A DNA stretch of 64,000 nucleotides from an uncultured Pantoea sp. (GTDB taxonomy: Bacteria > Pseudomonadota > Gammaproteobacteria > Enterobacterales > Enterobacteriaceae), in assembly GCA_913775175.1 (NCBI GenBank), contig CAJYKU010000010.1, positions 1 to 64,000 of the forward strand. The letters are read 5' to 3'. This document shows, one piece after another, positions 1-8,768 of the stretch; the first letter of the stretch is position 1; every line of letters begins with the position of its first letter. The notes under the pieces are model-generated. The model did not search any database and had not been told where the DNA came from. It saw only the letters and a list, made by a program, of their open reading frames with translations. The position numbers and the translations under genes are program-made.

Positions 1-120
1 TCGGGTTCGGGTTCGGGTTCGGGTGCGGGTTCGGGTTCGGGTGCGGGTTCGGGTTCGGGTTCGGGTTCGGGTTCGGGTTCGGGTTCGGGTTCGGGTTCGG
101 GTTCGGGTTCGGGTTCGGGC
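1..120. repeat. TCGGGT hexanucleotide tandem repeat, 20 copies
   Basis: Twenty uninterrupted 6-bp units fill the first 120 bases. Units 5 and 8 read GCGGGT and the last reads TCGGGC; all others are TCGGGT. The array may extend left of the window. Read on the plus strand in frame 1 it encodes Ser-Gly dipeptides and stays open to a TGA at 166-168. On the minus strand one frame encodes Pro-Asn dipeptides from an ATG at 145. Because the unit is 6 bp, copy-number slippage would not shift the frame. I cannot tell whether it is coding. Confidence 0.97.
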
Positions 121-1002
121 AGAATGATAATCCGGTTCTGCACATTATCAGCCAGTTATCTGTCCTGAATAGCTCACACAACGTAGCATCCGATAGCTCT
201 TCTTAATGCCACAGGCAGGGAGTGTGCAGCCGCTGCAGGCCAGAATTCTGACGCAATGTTTGTTATTAGACGATGTTGCCCTCTACCCCGATATCAGGCA
301 GGTTACGCACTTCTGACCTGATTGCCAGGGAGAGATCATTCCGGTATCCGGCTTCATGCTCATACTGTGTAGTTAGTTAAATCTTTGTTCCTGCCCTCTG
401 CTTAGCCCGTTAGCCCGTTAGCCCGTTAGCCCGTTAGCCCGGGTATTGTGGTCTCCGGAAATAATCACTATCAAGCACATTAACTTAGTAATAGTGATCT
501 TAGATGCATTACCTGAAGTAATTAAATAACAGGCATATCACGTTGTTAAATTTAATCTCTTGATCAGCATAATTATGGAGTCGCATTTCGTATGCGTTAC
601 CAATATTTTCGCAAAGTTCACGATCAGGTTTGTTGTTCGGGAGTATCTGTAAACAGATAAACATCAACAATATTGACGGATTGGTTAATCACCTCGCTAA
701 AGCATGATACGGCGCAGGTACGCAGCAAAACCCTCTAGGCGCCCTTCCCGGTGTGCCGCGTGACAGCAGCTATCTGATTCTGCATCTCAGTCCTGTACCG
801 AACGATTAAAATGCAGATTTACTCTTCTGCATTCAGCCACGATAACTGAAATATCTTACTCTGGCTCTCACCTGGAGCAGTCCGCATACGCTATTTCTTA
901 TCTGCCAGGATATTTTTCTCTACTAAGGCATCTCGCAATCTGATTTCAAAATATTTCAAATAAATTAAAAATGTTTAAATCGATAACCGGAGCAGAGAAG
1001 CT
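121..1002. other. Stretch without a convincing gene, left of the M60 peptidase
   Basis: About 880 bases hold no ORF I can support. Visible are the octamer array at 402-441 and an AT-rich segment just before the peptidase start. The closest signals to the start codon are an AT-rich run at about 945-980 and GGAG at 989-992. The lack of coding capacity beside an integrase remnant fits decayed mobile-element DNA, but I recognise no specific remnant gene here. Confidence 0.5.
402..441. repeat. TTAGCCCG octamer tandem repeat, 5 copies
   Basis: Five perfect head-to-tail copies of TTAGCCCG. The unit length is not a multiple of three and no ORF covers it, so it is probably non-coding. Its presence about 280 bases from the hexamer array makes this end unusually rich in simple repeats compared with the rest of the window. 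Confidence 0.95.
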
Positions 1003-3297
1003 ATGAAACTACATCAGCTTGCCTTAAGCATTATTATTGCGTCCTCACCTGCTGTTTTCACCAGTGTGGCTAATGCCTCTGATACCCCCTGGTGGGAGAA
1101 CTATCAAAATCAGGCAGGCTTTATTGGGGCATTGCCGTATATTGGTTACAGCCTGGAAGGGTTACGAGAGGATCGCCAGCAAGGGCTGAAAGATTCAGCC
1201 GACAGTCGTACGCCTTTATACTGGCTAAAACGTACTATGCACATGTATCCGTTGTCGTCTCCTAATCGCTATAACATGCCCATTGCTCACCACGAAACCA
1301 GGGACTGGACCAACGGGCTTTATGCCACCATGGGACGCGGGATTTTTTATTTTACCCGTACGCTCGGAGATAAAAACCAGACCATTTATATCTCTACCGG
1401 CAATATTCCTCAGGGTGCCAGCTGCTATGCGGCGACAGGGGGTAAAGGATTCGCAGCCGATAAAGAGTACCTTAATCAGGTTGCGCTCAAACCCAACACC
1501 GAAACGGCCTATACCTTTCAGGAAAAGGGGATACTAGCGCTGGGCTGTGGCGATCCACAAAAACAGCACAACAATGTCTTTGTTAATTTAACGGTTAACG
1601 GCGGTCAGAACAGCCATCTTTATATTCTGGGACAATCCGCTCCTGCCGACTGGGCGAAGAGTAAAAAGGTGGCCGCCGAAACGGGTTCTGCCTACCTGTT
1701 TGACGGCAGAGCCAATGTCGTTATTCCCAATCAAATAGCTCAGGTGGCAAAAGACGATATCAACAAAACCCTTGGTGATACGCTGCGCACCGTCGCGCTG
1801 TATGAAAAGATCAATGGAATGGATGGCTCTGAAGCGATGTTCATCTCATCTCAGGGCTCCATGTTATGGAACTACGAAGCGTGTTGCAGCGCCCGCTACC
1901 GTAACGGCGTCGCCAATATTAAATTCTATAACAATAGTATTCAGGGCTCGGGGATCAGCTGGGGGATCTGGCATGAGCTTGGCCACCTCTACGAGCCTTT
2001 TTACGAATATCTGACGTTGTTCCCGGAAATTCAGGTTAACCGTTATTCGCTGGAAGCCTGTCGGCTCTTTAAAAAAGAGGCGACACCTGCCCAGTGCCAC
2101 CAAAACTTAGGAGATTACCCTAACTGGGATAAAAACTCGGTAATCAATTTCCTCGACTCCAGCCAAAGCTACGATGATTATGACAGCGTAAAAAACAAAC
2201 CTTTCGAAGGGTTAAAATTTTTCGCCTATTTACAGTTCAGCTATGGAGAAACGTTTTTCCCTAAAGTTAACCAGGCGCGATTAAAAGCCGTTTATGCAGC
2301 GCCGGGCAATACAATGGCGGAAAAATATCATGCTGTGATGGGCAATAAACAGCGACTGATTGATTTCTCGGTTGTCGCTTATAGCCAGGCCGCTGGCGAG
2401 GATTTACGCCAGTACTTTTCTCGCTGGGGTTTACATTTCAGCGATGCGGCAGGCAAAAAAGTCGCAGAATTAAATCTGCCGCAGCCTGGCGAGTCAGATG
2501 GTAATAGCGATCTGCCTGTCGCTTCGGTTCCTGCCGATGTGACGGTAAAAGTCAGTACTTCAGGTTCTGGTGTGTATACGATGGACGGCTCGAAAAGTCT
2601 GAACGCGGTGAACTATACCTGGCGCTCGCTGACGAACGGCTTCTGGCTGCAAAAAGAGCATAAAGGAGAATGGCAAAAGGTGATTACCGGCATGCCGACA
2701 GTACGGGCGTTATATCCGGAAAATAAGACCGGTATAGCGGAATATGAGCTAACCGTTGAAAACGCCGACGGCAAGACCGACAGCAAAATTGTGAAAGTCA
2801 CGGTGGTGAAAGAGGAGCAGAACCACGACGCCGCGTTTATCGCTGGCCTTCGCGCTCTGAACTTAGCCGCTGTGGATAATGGCGACAGCGTCTCATTTAA
2901 GGGTTCGGTGAACTCGTCGGTGCAATCCACCAGCACGCCTGGTTATCAGTGGTCGCTGCCACCGGGTGCGCAGGGAGCAAGTCAGAGGCAGGCAAACCAG
3001 CACTTTACGATCGCAAAAACCGCCCAACAGCAGACGTTGCAGGTTTCTGTGGAGGTCAGGGCGGGCAAAGAGAAACGCACACTGACGCAAATGCTGGCAG
3101 TACCAGCCGCCAGCAGCGGCAGCCACCCGGCATGGGTATATGGAACGCAGTACCAAAAAGGCGAGGTGGTGCAGCACAAAGGCAAAATCTTTGAGTGTGT
3201 TGTCGCAGGCTGGTGTAGCCAGACTGGTCCCTACTCTCAGTTGCACTATGAGCCTGATGTCGGTCTGAACTGGACGATGGCCTGGAAATACCATTAA
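1003..3297 (+). CDS. Secreted M60-family (enhancin-like) metallopeptidase with chitin-binding tail
   Basis: A 764-residue protein with an N-terminal signal peptide (cleavage predicted near residue 25, after ANA). The zinc motif HELGH lies at residues 324-328, followed by PEIQVN with Glu342 as the probable third ligand, the HExxH-x(8-28)-E pattern of peptidase family M60. Known M60 enzymes (viral enhancins, mucinases such as SslE) cleave glycosylated or mucin-like proteins. Two Ig/PKD-like beta segments follow (about 504-602 and 607-700). Residues about 706-764 resemble a carbohydrate-binding module of the CBM5/12 chitin type, with aromatic residues in WVYGTQYQKGEVV and the C-terminal WTMAWKYH. 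A role against insect peritrophic matrix or host mucus is inference. GGAG ten bases before the ATG supports the start. The gene sits alone beside an integrase remnant, which suggests horizontal acquisition. Confidence 0.87.
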   Translation: MKLHQLALSIIIASSPAVFTSVANASDTPWWENYQNQAGFIGALPYIGYSLEGLREDRQQGLKDSADSRTPLYWLKRTMHMYPLSSPNRYNMPIAHHETRDWTNGLYATMGRGIFYFTRTLGDKNQTIYISTGNIPQGASCYAATGGKGFAADKEYLNQVALKPNTETAYTFQEKGILALGCGDPQKQHNNVFVNLTVNGGQNSHLYILGQSAPADWAKSKKVAAETGSAYLFDGRANVVIPNQIAQVAKDDINKTLGDTLRTVALYEKINGMDGSEAMFISSQGSMLWNYEACCSARYRNGVANIKFYNNSIQGSGISWGIWHELGHLYEPFYEYLTLFPEIQVNRYSLEACRLFKKEATPAQCHQNLGDYPNWDKNSVINFLDSSQSYDDYDSVKNKPFEGLKFFAYLQFSYGETFFPKVNQARLKAVYAAPGNTMAEKYHAVMGNKQRLIDFSVVAYSQAAGEDLRQYFSRWGLHFSDAAGKKVAELNLPQPGESDGNSDLPVASVPADVTVKVSTSGSGVYTMDGSKSLNAVNYTWRSLTNGFWLQKEHKGEWQKVITGMPTVRALYPENKTGIAEYELTVENADGKTDSKIVKVTVVKEEQNHDAAFIAGLRALNLAAVDNGDSVSFKGSVNSSVQSTSTPGYQWSLPPGAQGASQRQANQHFTIAKTAQQQTLQVSVEVRAGKEKRTLTQMLAVPAASSGSHPAWVYGTQYQKGEVVQHKGKIFECVVAGWCSQTGPYSQLHYEPDVGLNWTMAWKYH

Positions 3298-3307
3298 TTC
3301 TCCCGGC

Positions 3308-3338
3308 GCAGGCTACGGCAGCAGTTGCCGCAGCCTGC
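3308..3338 (+). terminator. Hairpin after the M60 gene
   Basis: A stem of GCAGGCT with AGCCTGC, extended inward by CGGCA with TGCCG across one mismatch position, begins ten bases after the stop codon. No T-run follows, so efficient intrinsic termination is uncertain. Confidence 0.5.
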
Positions 3339-3408
3339 AACAATGAATAATAGGTAGTGCCTCTGATTGGTTTAATTTGATATGCAGTACCCGCCTTTGA
3401 GATGCTTT

Positions 3409-3546
3409 CATGAAATGGTACAGCGATATGCTCATTTGGCGCCTAACCACTTAACTGAACATGCGAGGCAAATTGACGCGATTTTTGGCAACCGTGTCCC
3501 AAATCTGTCCCATGATGAAAATATGAAGGCTAGAAGTAACAGGTAA
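3409..3546 (+). pseudogene. 3' remnant of a phage-type tyrosine integrase
   Basis: An open frame ending at TAA 3544-3546 encodes [18 protein letters not shown] followed by a short tail ending in ARSNR. This is the characteristic C-terminus of tyrosine recombinases. The tyrosine of RYAHL (codon 3427-3429) corresponds to the catalytic nucleophile. Codons upstream of about 3409 no longer look like integrase (the usual GGW-x-S before EMV is absent) and there is no room for the R-H-R core, so only about 46 codons remain. The stop lies 15 bases from the CCA end of argU, the position expected for an integrase at its attachment site. The peptide is almost certainly non-functional and marks an old insertion. 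Confidence 0.85.
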
Positions 3547-3561
3547 GTCATTGATTTTATT

Positions 3562-3638
3562 TGGCGCGCCCTACAGGATTCGAACCTGTGACCTACGGCT
3601 TAGAAGGCCGGTGCTCTATCCAGCTGAGCTAAGGGCGC
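3562..3638 (-). tRNA. argU: tRNA-Arg(UCU)
   Basis: The 77-nt cloverleaf is clear on the minus strand. The acceptor stem GCGCCCT pairs with AGGGCGC, the anticodon loop CCTTCTAAG carries anticodon TCT, the T-loop is GGTTCGAATCC, and the 3' CCA is encoded (RC of 3562-3564). It decodes the rare arginine codon AGA. In E. coli the same gene (argU/dnaY) is next to folD and is the attachment site of prophage DLP12. The remnant integrase at its 3' side suggests the same use here. Confidence 0.97.
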
Positions 3639-3654
3639 TGAGGAGTTGGGTCGA

Positions 3655-3682
3655 ATTATACGTCGGGAAGCGTCTACGTCAA
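3655..3682 (-). promoter_or_regulatory. Sigma-70 promoter of argU
   Basis: On the minus strand TTGACG (3682-3677) and TATAAT (3660-3655) are separated by 16 bp. The -10 ends 16 bases before the mature tRNA 5' end. This is a near-consensus promoter, as usual for stable RNA genes. Confidence 0.8.
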
Positions 3683-3731
3683 CGTTTTTGCCGCCTTCGG
3701 CGGCAGAGTGCTGAGGGAATGACCAATCTGC

Positions 3732-4235
3732 CTAATGACGTTTGCGCCATTCGCTCAGTGATATCAGGTTACTGCTGCTGTCTGACTCCCCTTCCAGCTC
3801 AATGCCCTGCAGAGTAAAACGGGCATTATAGAGCTCGCGTAACGTATGCAATTCCTGACTGTCTGGTTCAAGCTGACGCAGAAAGCCCAGTGCCAGCAGC
3901 AGCTGCTGACGGCTAATCAGTGCCGAAAATCCCGCCTGGCTCAGAATCCTGTGCCAGCGCTGGCTGTTTTCCTCACTGCCATCCACAATCAGCACCTGCC
4001 AGATTAGCAGTACCATCGCGCCATTCTGCAGATGGGTTTCATTGTCGCTGCTGATGTAGTCAGTAAACTCTTTTGCCGCTTCCTTTCCCATCAGAGATAG
4101 CATTGACTCCACCTGCACGGGTGGCAGCTGGAGGCGTTTGCTCAGCCGCTGAGCGGCGTGGCGCGAACCCGCAGTGAGCAGCTGAAACCCAATCACAAAT
4201 ACCACAACCAGCGTGGCGAGCATTATCCAGATCAT
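3732..4235 (-). CDS. DUF1198 (YicN-like) membrane-anchored protein
   Basis: The product is 167 residues if started at the ATG giving [12 protein letters not shown]. An in-frame TTG (4250) and an ATG (4241) lie upstream, but GGGA nine bases before 4235 is the best-placed ribosome site. One N-terminal hydrophobic segment (about residues 1-20) is followed by a soluble domain with the conserved stretch [15 protein letters not shown]. This resembles the DUF1198 family, which includes E. coli YicN; no biochemical role is known to me. It is divergent from folD and downstream of nothing obvious. Function unknown. Confidence 0.8.
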   Translation of the reverse strand: MIWIMLATLVVVFVIGFQLLTAGSRHAAQRLSKRLQLPPVQVESMLSLMGKEAAKEFTDYISSDNETHLQNGAMVLLIWQVLIVDGSEENSQRWHRILSQAGFSALISRQQLLLALGFLRQLEPDSQELHTLRELYNARFTLQGIELEGESDSSSNLISLSEWRKRH

Positions 4236-4409
4236 GAACATCGGTCCCAAAGTATCCTGTCGCTATCATACGCATGCCAGCTGGTACACGTCACGGCGAA
4301 AAATCGGGAAACCACACGTGCTGTTGAAACTGTGACTGACAGCCGCCTGCGCTTCTGCCAGAATAGGCACATCCCCGATTTAACTCTCTACAGATGGATT
4401 TCCTCTCTG

Positions 4410-5276
4410 ATGGCAGCAAAAATTATTGACGGTAAAACGATTGCGCAGCAGGTGCGCAGTGAAGTTGCGGAAAAAGTGCAGCAGCGTCTTGCGGCTGGCA
4501 AACGTGCGCCAGGTTTGGCAGTGATTCTGGTAGGTGAAAATCCTGCTTCACAGATTTATGTCACGCATAAGCGCCGTGCCTGCGAAGAAGTTGGCTTTGT
4601 CTCTCGTGCTTATAATCTGCCAGATAGCACCAGTGAAGCAGAGCTGCTGGCACTCATCGATGAGCTGAATAGTGAAAGCGCGATTGATGGCATTCTGGTG
4701 CAGTTGCCGCTGCCCGCAGGTATCGATAATGTCAAAGTGCTGGAGCGCATCACGCCTGATAAAGATGTTGATGGCTTTCATCCCTACAACGTCGGTCGTC
4801 TGTGTCAGCGTGCGCCAAAACTGCGCCCCTGTACGCCGCGCGGTATTGTCACCCTGCTTGAGCGCTATAATATAGATACCTACGGCCTGAATGCGGTGGT
4901 AGTGGGCGCATCCAATATCGTTGGTCGTCCAATGAGTATGGAACTGCTGCTGGCCGGCTGCACCACTACAGTCACGCATCGCTTTACCAAAGATCTGCGT
5001 CACCATGTTGAACACGCTGACCTGCTGGTTGTCGCCGTGGGCAAGCCTGGCTTTATTCCCGGCGACTGGATCAAACCGGGTGCGATTGTGATTGATGTTG
5101 GTATCAACCGGCTGGAGAGTGGCAAAGTCGTCGGCGACGTCGATTTCGCCAGCGCTTCTGAGCGCGCCTCTTATATCACTCCAGTGCCAGGCGGTGTGGG
5201 TCCAATGACCGTAGCAACCCTGATTGAGAATACGCTGCTGGCGTGTGAAGCCTATCATGACGTGGAGCAAGCATAA
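4410..5276 (+). CDS. folD: Methylenetetrahydrofolate dehydrogenase / cyclohydrolase
   Basis: Bifunctional cytosolic enzyme that interconverts 5,10-methylene-THF, methenyl-THF and 10-formyl-THF, using NADP. The 288 residues equal the E. coli length when translation starts at [10 protein letters not shown]; an in-frame extension to 4158 has no family support. Active-site residues Tyr50, Lys54 and Cys58 are in place in [12 protein letters not shown], followed by the family signature VQLPLP and the C-terminal [10 protein letters not shown]. Its stop overlaps the ybcJ start by one base (TAATG), so the two are translationally coupled. The 10-formyl-THF product feeds purine synthesis; purE and purK lie a few kb away but in a separate unit. 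Confidence 0.97.
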   Translation: MAAKIIDGKTIAQQVRSEVAEKVQQRLAAGKRAPGLAVILVGENPASQIYVTHKRRACEEVGFVSRAYNLPDSTSEAELLALIDELNSESAIDGILVQLPLPAGIDNVKVLERITPDKDVDGFHPYNVGRLCQRAPKLRPCTPRGIVTLLERYNIDTYGLNAVVVGASNIVGRPMSMELLLAGCTTTVTHRFTKDLRHHVEHADLLVVAVGKPGFIPGDWIKPGAIVIDVGINRLESGKVVGDVDFASASERASYITPVPGGVGPMTVATLIENTLLACEAYHDVEQA

Positions 5277-5488
5277 TGGCGAATTTTTCCCTCGGTAAAC
5301 ATCAGCATGTCGATCTCTGCGATCTGCTGAAACTTGAAGGATGGGTTGAGAGCGGCGCGCAGGCTAAAGCAGTGATTGATGAAGGCGAAGTGCGCGTTGA
5401 CGGAAACATTGAAACCCGCAAGCGCTGCAAAATTATTGCCGGACAAACTGTAGAGTTTGCCGGGCAACGTATTACCGTTGTTGCATAA
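5276..5488 (+). CDS. ybcJ: S4-type RNA-binding protein YbcJ
   Basis: Seventy residues with the S4 alpha-L fold pattern: GGWVESG-type helix start (EGWVESGAQAKAVIDEG) then EVRVDG and a basic stretch ETRKRCKI. The E. coli protein of the same size is known by structure as an RNA-binding S4 domain, but its RNA target is not established to my knowledge. The start codon overlaps the folD stop, the same arrangement as in E. coli. A hairpin follows three bases after the stop. Confidence 0.93.
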   Translation: MANFSLGKHQHVDLCDLLKLEGWVESGAQAKAVIDEGEVRVDGNIETRKRCKIIAGQTVEFAGQRITVVA

Positions 5489-5490
5489 CG

Positions 5491-5519
5491 ATCAGGTACC
5501 CCGCATGGGGTACCCTGAT
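5491..5519. terminator. Bidirectional hairpin between ybcJ and the COG4637 ATPase gene
   Basis: ATCAGGTACCCC pairs with GGGGTACCCTGAT with a single bulged base around a GCAT loop. It lies between two convergent stop codons. The absence of a long T-run makes it a probable rather than certain terminator. Confidence 0.65.
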
Positions 5520-6617
5520 TCACGCTTCTTCTGCTATTCGCGTTTCTCCATCGATCTGTTCCAGCTGTATGTGATTGACCTCTGCATGCTGCGCAATCAG
5601 CGCGGCCAGCTTTGGTGAGTGGCTGGTAACCCATAGCTGACTGAACTGGCTGGCTTCAGCAATGAGCTCTGCCAGCGCTGGCAGCAGATCCTCATGCAGA
5701 CTGTTTTCAGGCTCATTCAGCGCCATAAATGCCGGCGGTCGTGGGCTAAGTAGCGCAACCACAAGACAGAGAAAACGCAGCGTTCCGTCAGAGAATTCAG
5801 CGCTTTCCAGTGGGCGCAGAATGCCCTGCCGCAGCATTAGCATCTGAAAACGCCCATCCTTAACATCCACCTGAAACTCAGCGTCGGGGAAAGCTCGCCC
5901 CGTAACCTTATACAGCAGCTCATGATGGCCCTGTTCAACAATGGTTGCCCACGCCGCTGCAAGATTAGCACCGTCATGCGCCAGAACAGGCGCACGCACG
6001 CCAATTTGCGGCGCGCGAAGAGGTGAACCAGGCCAGACAGCAAACTCATGATAAAAGCGCCACTGACGCAGATGTTCCCGCAGCAGGGAGAGTTCAGGAT
6101 AACGATGAGGTTCACTCAGCTGACCAAACAGCGATTCTTCAGACTGAAGTACTGCAGAATAACTTACACGCTCTCCTTCAATATTATGCAAAAAGGCGGT
6201 CTGATTGGTACGCTGCATAATGCAGGAAGAGGGGCGTCGCTGCTGGCCACTTAGCCAGATGCGTTCTTCTTTGACCAGGGGATCCAGGTCAAAGAGGCTT
6301 GATCCGGGAGAGGGGAATCCTATCGCCAGCTCATATTCCATGTCGTCCATTTCAACTGAAAGAATCAGTCGATTAGCCTCCTTACGACTGGCGCTACAGG
6401 ACTTTTTTCCTGCCCACATCACTTTTTGAATACCGCCCTCTTCTGCCAGAGCGCGCGCGAGGCGACCATTGGTCGCCTCATGCAGCAAACGCACAGCCTT
6501 GTAGAGATTAGACTTCCCGCATCCATTAGGCCCGCTTACTACATTAAGTTGCTGCAGCGGCAACGTTATATTTTTTATCGAACGAAAACCGTGAACATGA
6601 ATCTGTTTTATCGTCAT
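5520..6617 (-). CDS. RecF/SMC-like ATPase of the COG4637 type
   Basis: A 365-residue single-domain ABC-type ATPase. It has Walker A GPNGCGKSN (about 30-38), a signature-like FSDGTLRFL, a Walker B region FMALNEPENSLHEDLLPALA and a switch histidine in VTSHSPKL. The family carries LNEPE where most ABC ATPases have a DEPE motif, so the Asn need not mean inactivation. There is no Toprim or nuclease domain, unlike OLD proteins, and no partner gene. The start is set by a strong GGAGGTG seven bases upstream. It lies 52 bp downstream of cysS on the same strand and may be co-transcribed. Role unknown; a function in DNA repair or defence would be inference. Confidence 0.8.
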   Translation of the reverse strand: MTIKQIHVHGFRSIKNITLPLQQLNVVSGPNGCGKSNLYKAVRLLHEATNGRLARALAEEGGIQKVMWAGKKSCSASRKEANRLILSVEMDDMEYELAIGFPSPGSSLFDLDPLVKEERIWLSGQQRRPSSCIMQRTNQTAFLHNIEGERVSYSAVLQSEESLFGQLSEPHRYPELSLLREHLRQWRFYHEFAVWPGSPLRAPQIGVRAPVLAHDGANLAAAWATIVEQGHHELLYKVTGRAFPDAEFQVDVKDGRFQMLMLRQGILRPLESAEFSDGTLRFLCLVVALLSPRPPAFMALNEPENSLHEDLLPALAELIAEASQFSQLWVTSHSPKLAALIAQHAEVNHIQLEQIDGETRIAEEA

Positions 6618-6669
6618 AGATAAACACCTCCTTGTCAGTATCCATTCTTAACTCACTTATAATTCACTC

Positions 6670-8055
6670 TTATTTACGACGCCAGCTGGACCCCTGCGGG
6701 CCATCTTCCACAATCACACCCAGTTCGTTTAGCTTGTCACGGGCAATATCTGCCTGTGCCCAATCTTTGGCAGCGCGCGCATCGGCACGGGCTTTAACCC
6801 AGCGCTCAATCTCAGCCACTTCATCATCGCTGGCCTGAACGCCGCTCTGCAGAAACTGCTCCGGATCCTGTTGCAGAATACCCAGCACGTTGCCCAGTTG
6901 GCGCAGCTTAGCAGCCAGCGCATCAGCTGCAGCTTTATCTTCATTTTTAAGACGGTTTACATCGCGCGCCATATCAAACAGCACCGAATAAGCTTCCGGC
7001 GTATTGAAATCGTCATCCATAGCTGTACGGAAACGCGCTTCAAACGCTTCACCGCCTGACGCCGCAGCGCTGGCATCAGTATGTCGCAGCGCAGTGTAGA
7101 GACGCTCCAGCGCCGCACGCGCCTGATTAAGGTTATCTTCGCCGTAGTTAAGCTGGCTACGATAGTGGCCGGACATCAGGAAGTAGCGCACGGTTTCCGC
7201 ATCATAATGCTGTAACACATCGCGCACGGTAAAGAAGTTGCCGAGTGATTTAGACATCTTTTCACGGTCAATCATCACCATTCCCGAGTGCATCCAGTAG
7301 TTCACATAGGGACCATCATGTGCACAGGTAGATTGTGCTACTTCGTTTTCATGGTGCGGGAACATCAGGTCAGAACCGCCGCCATGAATATCAAAATGGC
7401 TGCCAAGCTGTTTGCAGTTCATTGCTGAGCACTCAATATGCCAGCCCGGACGCCCTTTGCCCCACGGCGACTCCCATGCTGGCTCATTGGCTTTGGACAT
7501 CTTCCATAATACGAAATCCATGGGGTTACGTTTAACATCCGCAACTTCCACGCGTGCACCGGCCTGCAGCTGCTCCAGATCCTGGCGCGACAGCGCACCA
7601 TAATCTTTGTCGCTCAGGACATCAAACATCACGTCACCATTCTCCGCAACGTAAGCGTGACCGCGTTCAATCAGTTTGCCCACCAGCTCAATAATCTCTG
7701 TGATATGACGCGTTGCGCGCGGCTCGAGATCGGGTGGCAAAATGCCCAGCGCATCAAAATCGCGATGCATCTCAGCAATCATACGATTGGTCAGCGTTTC
7801 AATCGTTTCGCCATTCTCATTGGCACGCTTGATGATTTTGTCATCAATGTCAGTGATATTGCGCACATACTTAAGCTGATAGCCAACATAACGCAGATAA
7901 CGCGCCACCACATCAAATGCCACAAAAGTACGCCCATGGCCAATGTGACAGAGATCGTAAACCGTAATACCACACACATACATGCCGATTTCACCAGCAT
8001 GGATAGGTTTAAATTCCTCTTTCTGTCGACTCAGGGTGTTATAGATCTTTAGCAT
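6670..8055 (-). CDS. cysS: Cysteinyl-tRNA synthetase
   Basis: Class I aminoacyl-tRNA synthetase charging tRNA-Cys. The 461 residues match the enterobacterial length. HIGH is at residues 37-40, KMSKS near 266, and the zinc ligands that select cysteine are visible: Cys28, then the ECSAMN cysteine and the HHENE histidine and glutamate further on. It is divergent from ppiB with about 220 bp between, the same arrangement as in E. coli. The monomer is cytosolic and essential. Confidence 0.98.
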   Translation of the reverse strand: MLKIYNTLSRQKEEFKPIHAGEIGMYVCGITVYDLCHIGHGRTFVAFDVVARYLRYVGYQLKYVRNITDIDDKIIKRANENGETIETLTNRMIAEMHRDFDALGILPPDLEPRATRHITEIIELVGKLIERGHAYVAENGDVMFDVLSDKDYGALSRQDLEQLQAGARVEVADVKRNPMDFVLWKMSKANEPAWESPWGKGRPGWHIECSAMNCKQLGSHFDIHGGGSDLMFPHHENEVAQSTCAHDGPYVNYWMHSGMVMIDREKMSKSLGNFFTVRDVLQHYDAETVRYFLMSGHYRSQLNYGEDNLNQARAALERLYTALRHTDASAAASGGEAFEARFRTAMDDDFNTPEAYSVLFDMARDVNRLKNEDKAAADALAAKLRQLGNVLGILQQDPEQFLQSGVQASDDEVAEIERWVKARADARAAKDWAQADIARDKLNELGVIVEDGPQGSSWRRK

Positions 8056-8273
8056 TGAACGGTTCCGTTTTGCGTATGCGTGATAAGTAAATCAATATCG
8101 GGATAATACACATTGTGCCGTATTTTTCTGACTTGTGCATCGCTGAGATGCCAGATGCCGTTGCTGTGCTGACGTGTCATTGGAAATTGTGATATAAGAG
8201 GCGTCGACAAAATGTCACGCCCCCTGCGGGCGCGGCAGCTGATACTGAAGACAACCTCCACAGGACGAATATA

Positions 8274-8768
8274 ATGGTCACTTTCCAGACGAACCATGGC
8301 GACATCGTAATCAAAACTTTTGATGATAAAGCGCCGGCCACCGTACAGAACTTCCTGGATTACTGCCGTGAAGGTTTTTACGACAACACTATTTTCCATC
8401 GCGTGATCAATGGCTTTATGATTCAGGGCGGCGGCTTTGAGCCAGGCATGAAGCAGAAAGCGACCAAAGCAGACATCCGCAACGAAGCGAACAATGGCCT
8501 GAAAAACACCAAAGGTACGCTGGCAATGGCGCGCACCCAGGCTCCTCACTCAGCCACTGCACAGTTCTTCATCAACGTTGCAGACAATGACTTCCTGAAC
8601 TTCCGCGACGAAAGCCTGCAGGGCTGGGGCTACTGCGTATTTGCAGAAGTGGTTGAAGGGATGGATGTGGTTGAGAAAATCAAAGCGGTTAAAACCGGTC
8701 GCAGCGGTATGCACCAGGATGTTCCGGTTGAAGATGTTGTGATTCAGAAAGTGACCGTTAGCGAGTAA
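8274..8768 (+). CDS. ppiB: Cytoplasmic peptidyl-prolyl isomerase B
   Basis: Cyclophilin-type prolyl isomerase of 164 residues without a signal peptide, which separates it from periplasmic PpiA. Core cyclophilin motifs are present: [31 protein letters not shown] and [15 protein letters not shown] lies a few bases before the ATG. A TATAAG at 8193-8198 with a weak -35 18 bp upstream is a possible promoter. The stop overlaps the lpxH ATG by one base (TAATG). Confidence 0.97.
   Translation: MVTFQTNHGDIVIKTFDDKAPATVQNFLDYCREGFYDNTIFHRVINGFMIQGGGFEPGMKQKATKADIRNEANNGLKNTKGTLAMARTQAPHSATAQFFINVADNDFLNFRDESLQGWGYCVFAEVVEGMDVVEKIKAVKTGRSGMHQDVPVEDVVIQKVTVSE

Noticed and set aside
1..120. Tandem array as a possible CRISPR
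   Set aside because: The units are 6 bp with no spacers. It is a simple tandem repeat.
1..168. Edge ORFs encoding Ser-Gly (plus) or Pro-Asn (minus) dipeptide repeats
   Set aside because: Both are open to the window edge but have no supporting signal beyond the repeat, and simple repeats open several frames by chance.
3689..3705. Hairpin TGCCGCC/GGCGGCA as a terminator of the DUF1198 gene
   Set aside because: On the minus strand it is followed by A residues, not T, so it is not an intrinsic terminator for that gene.
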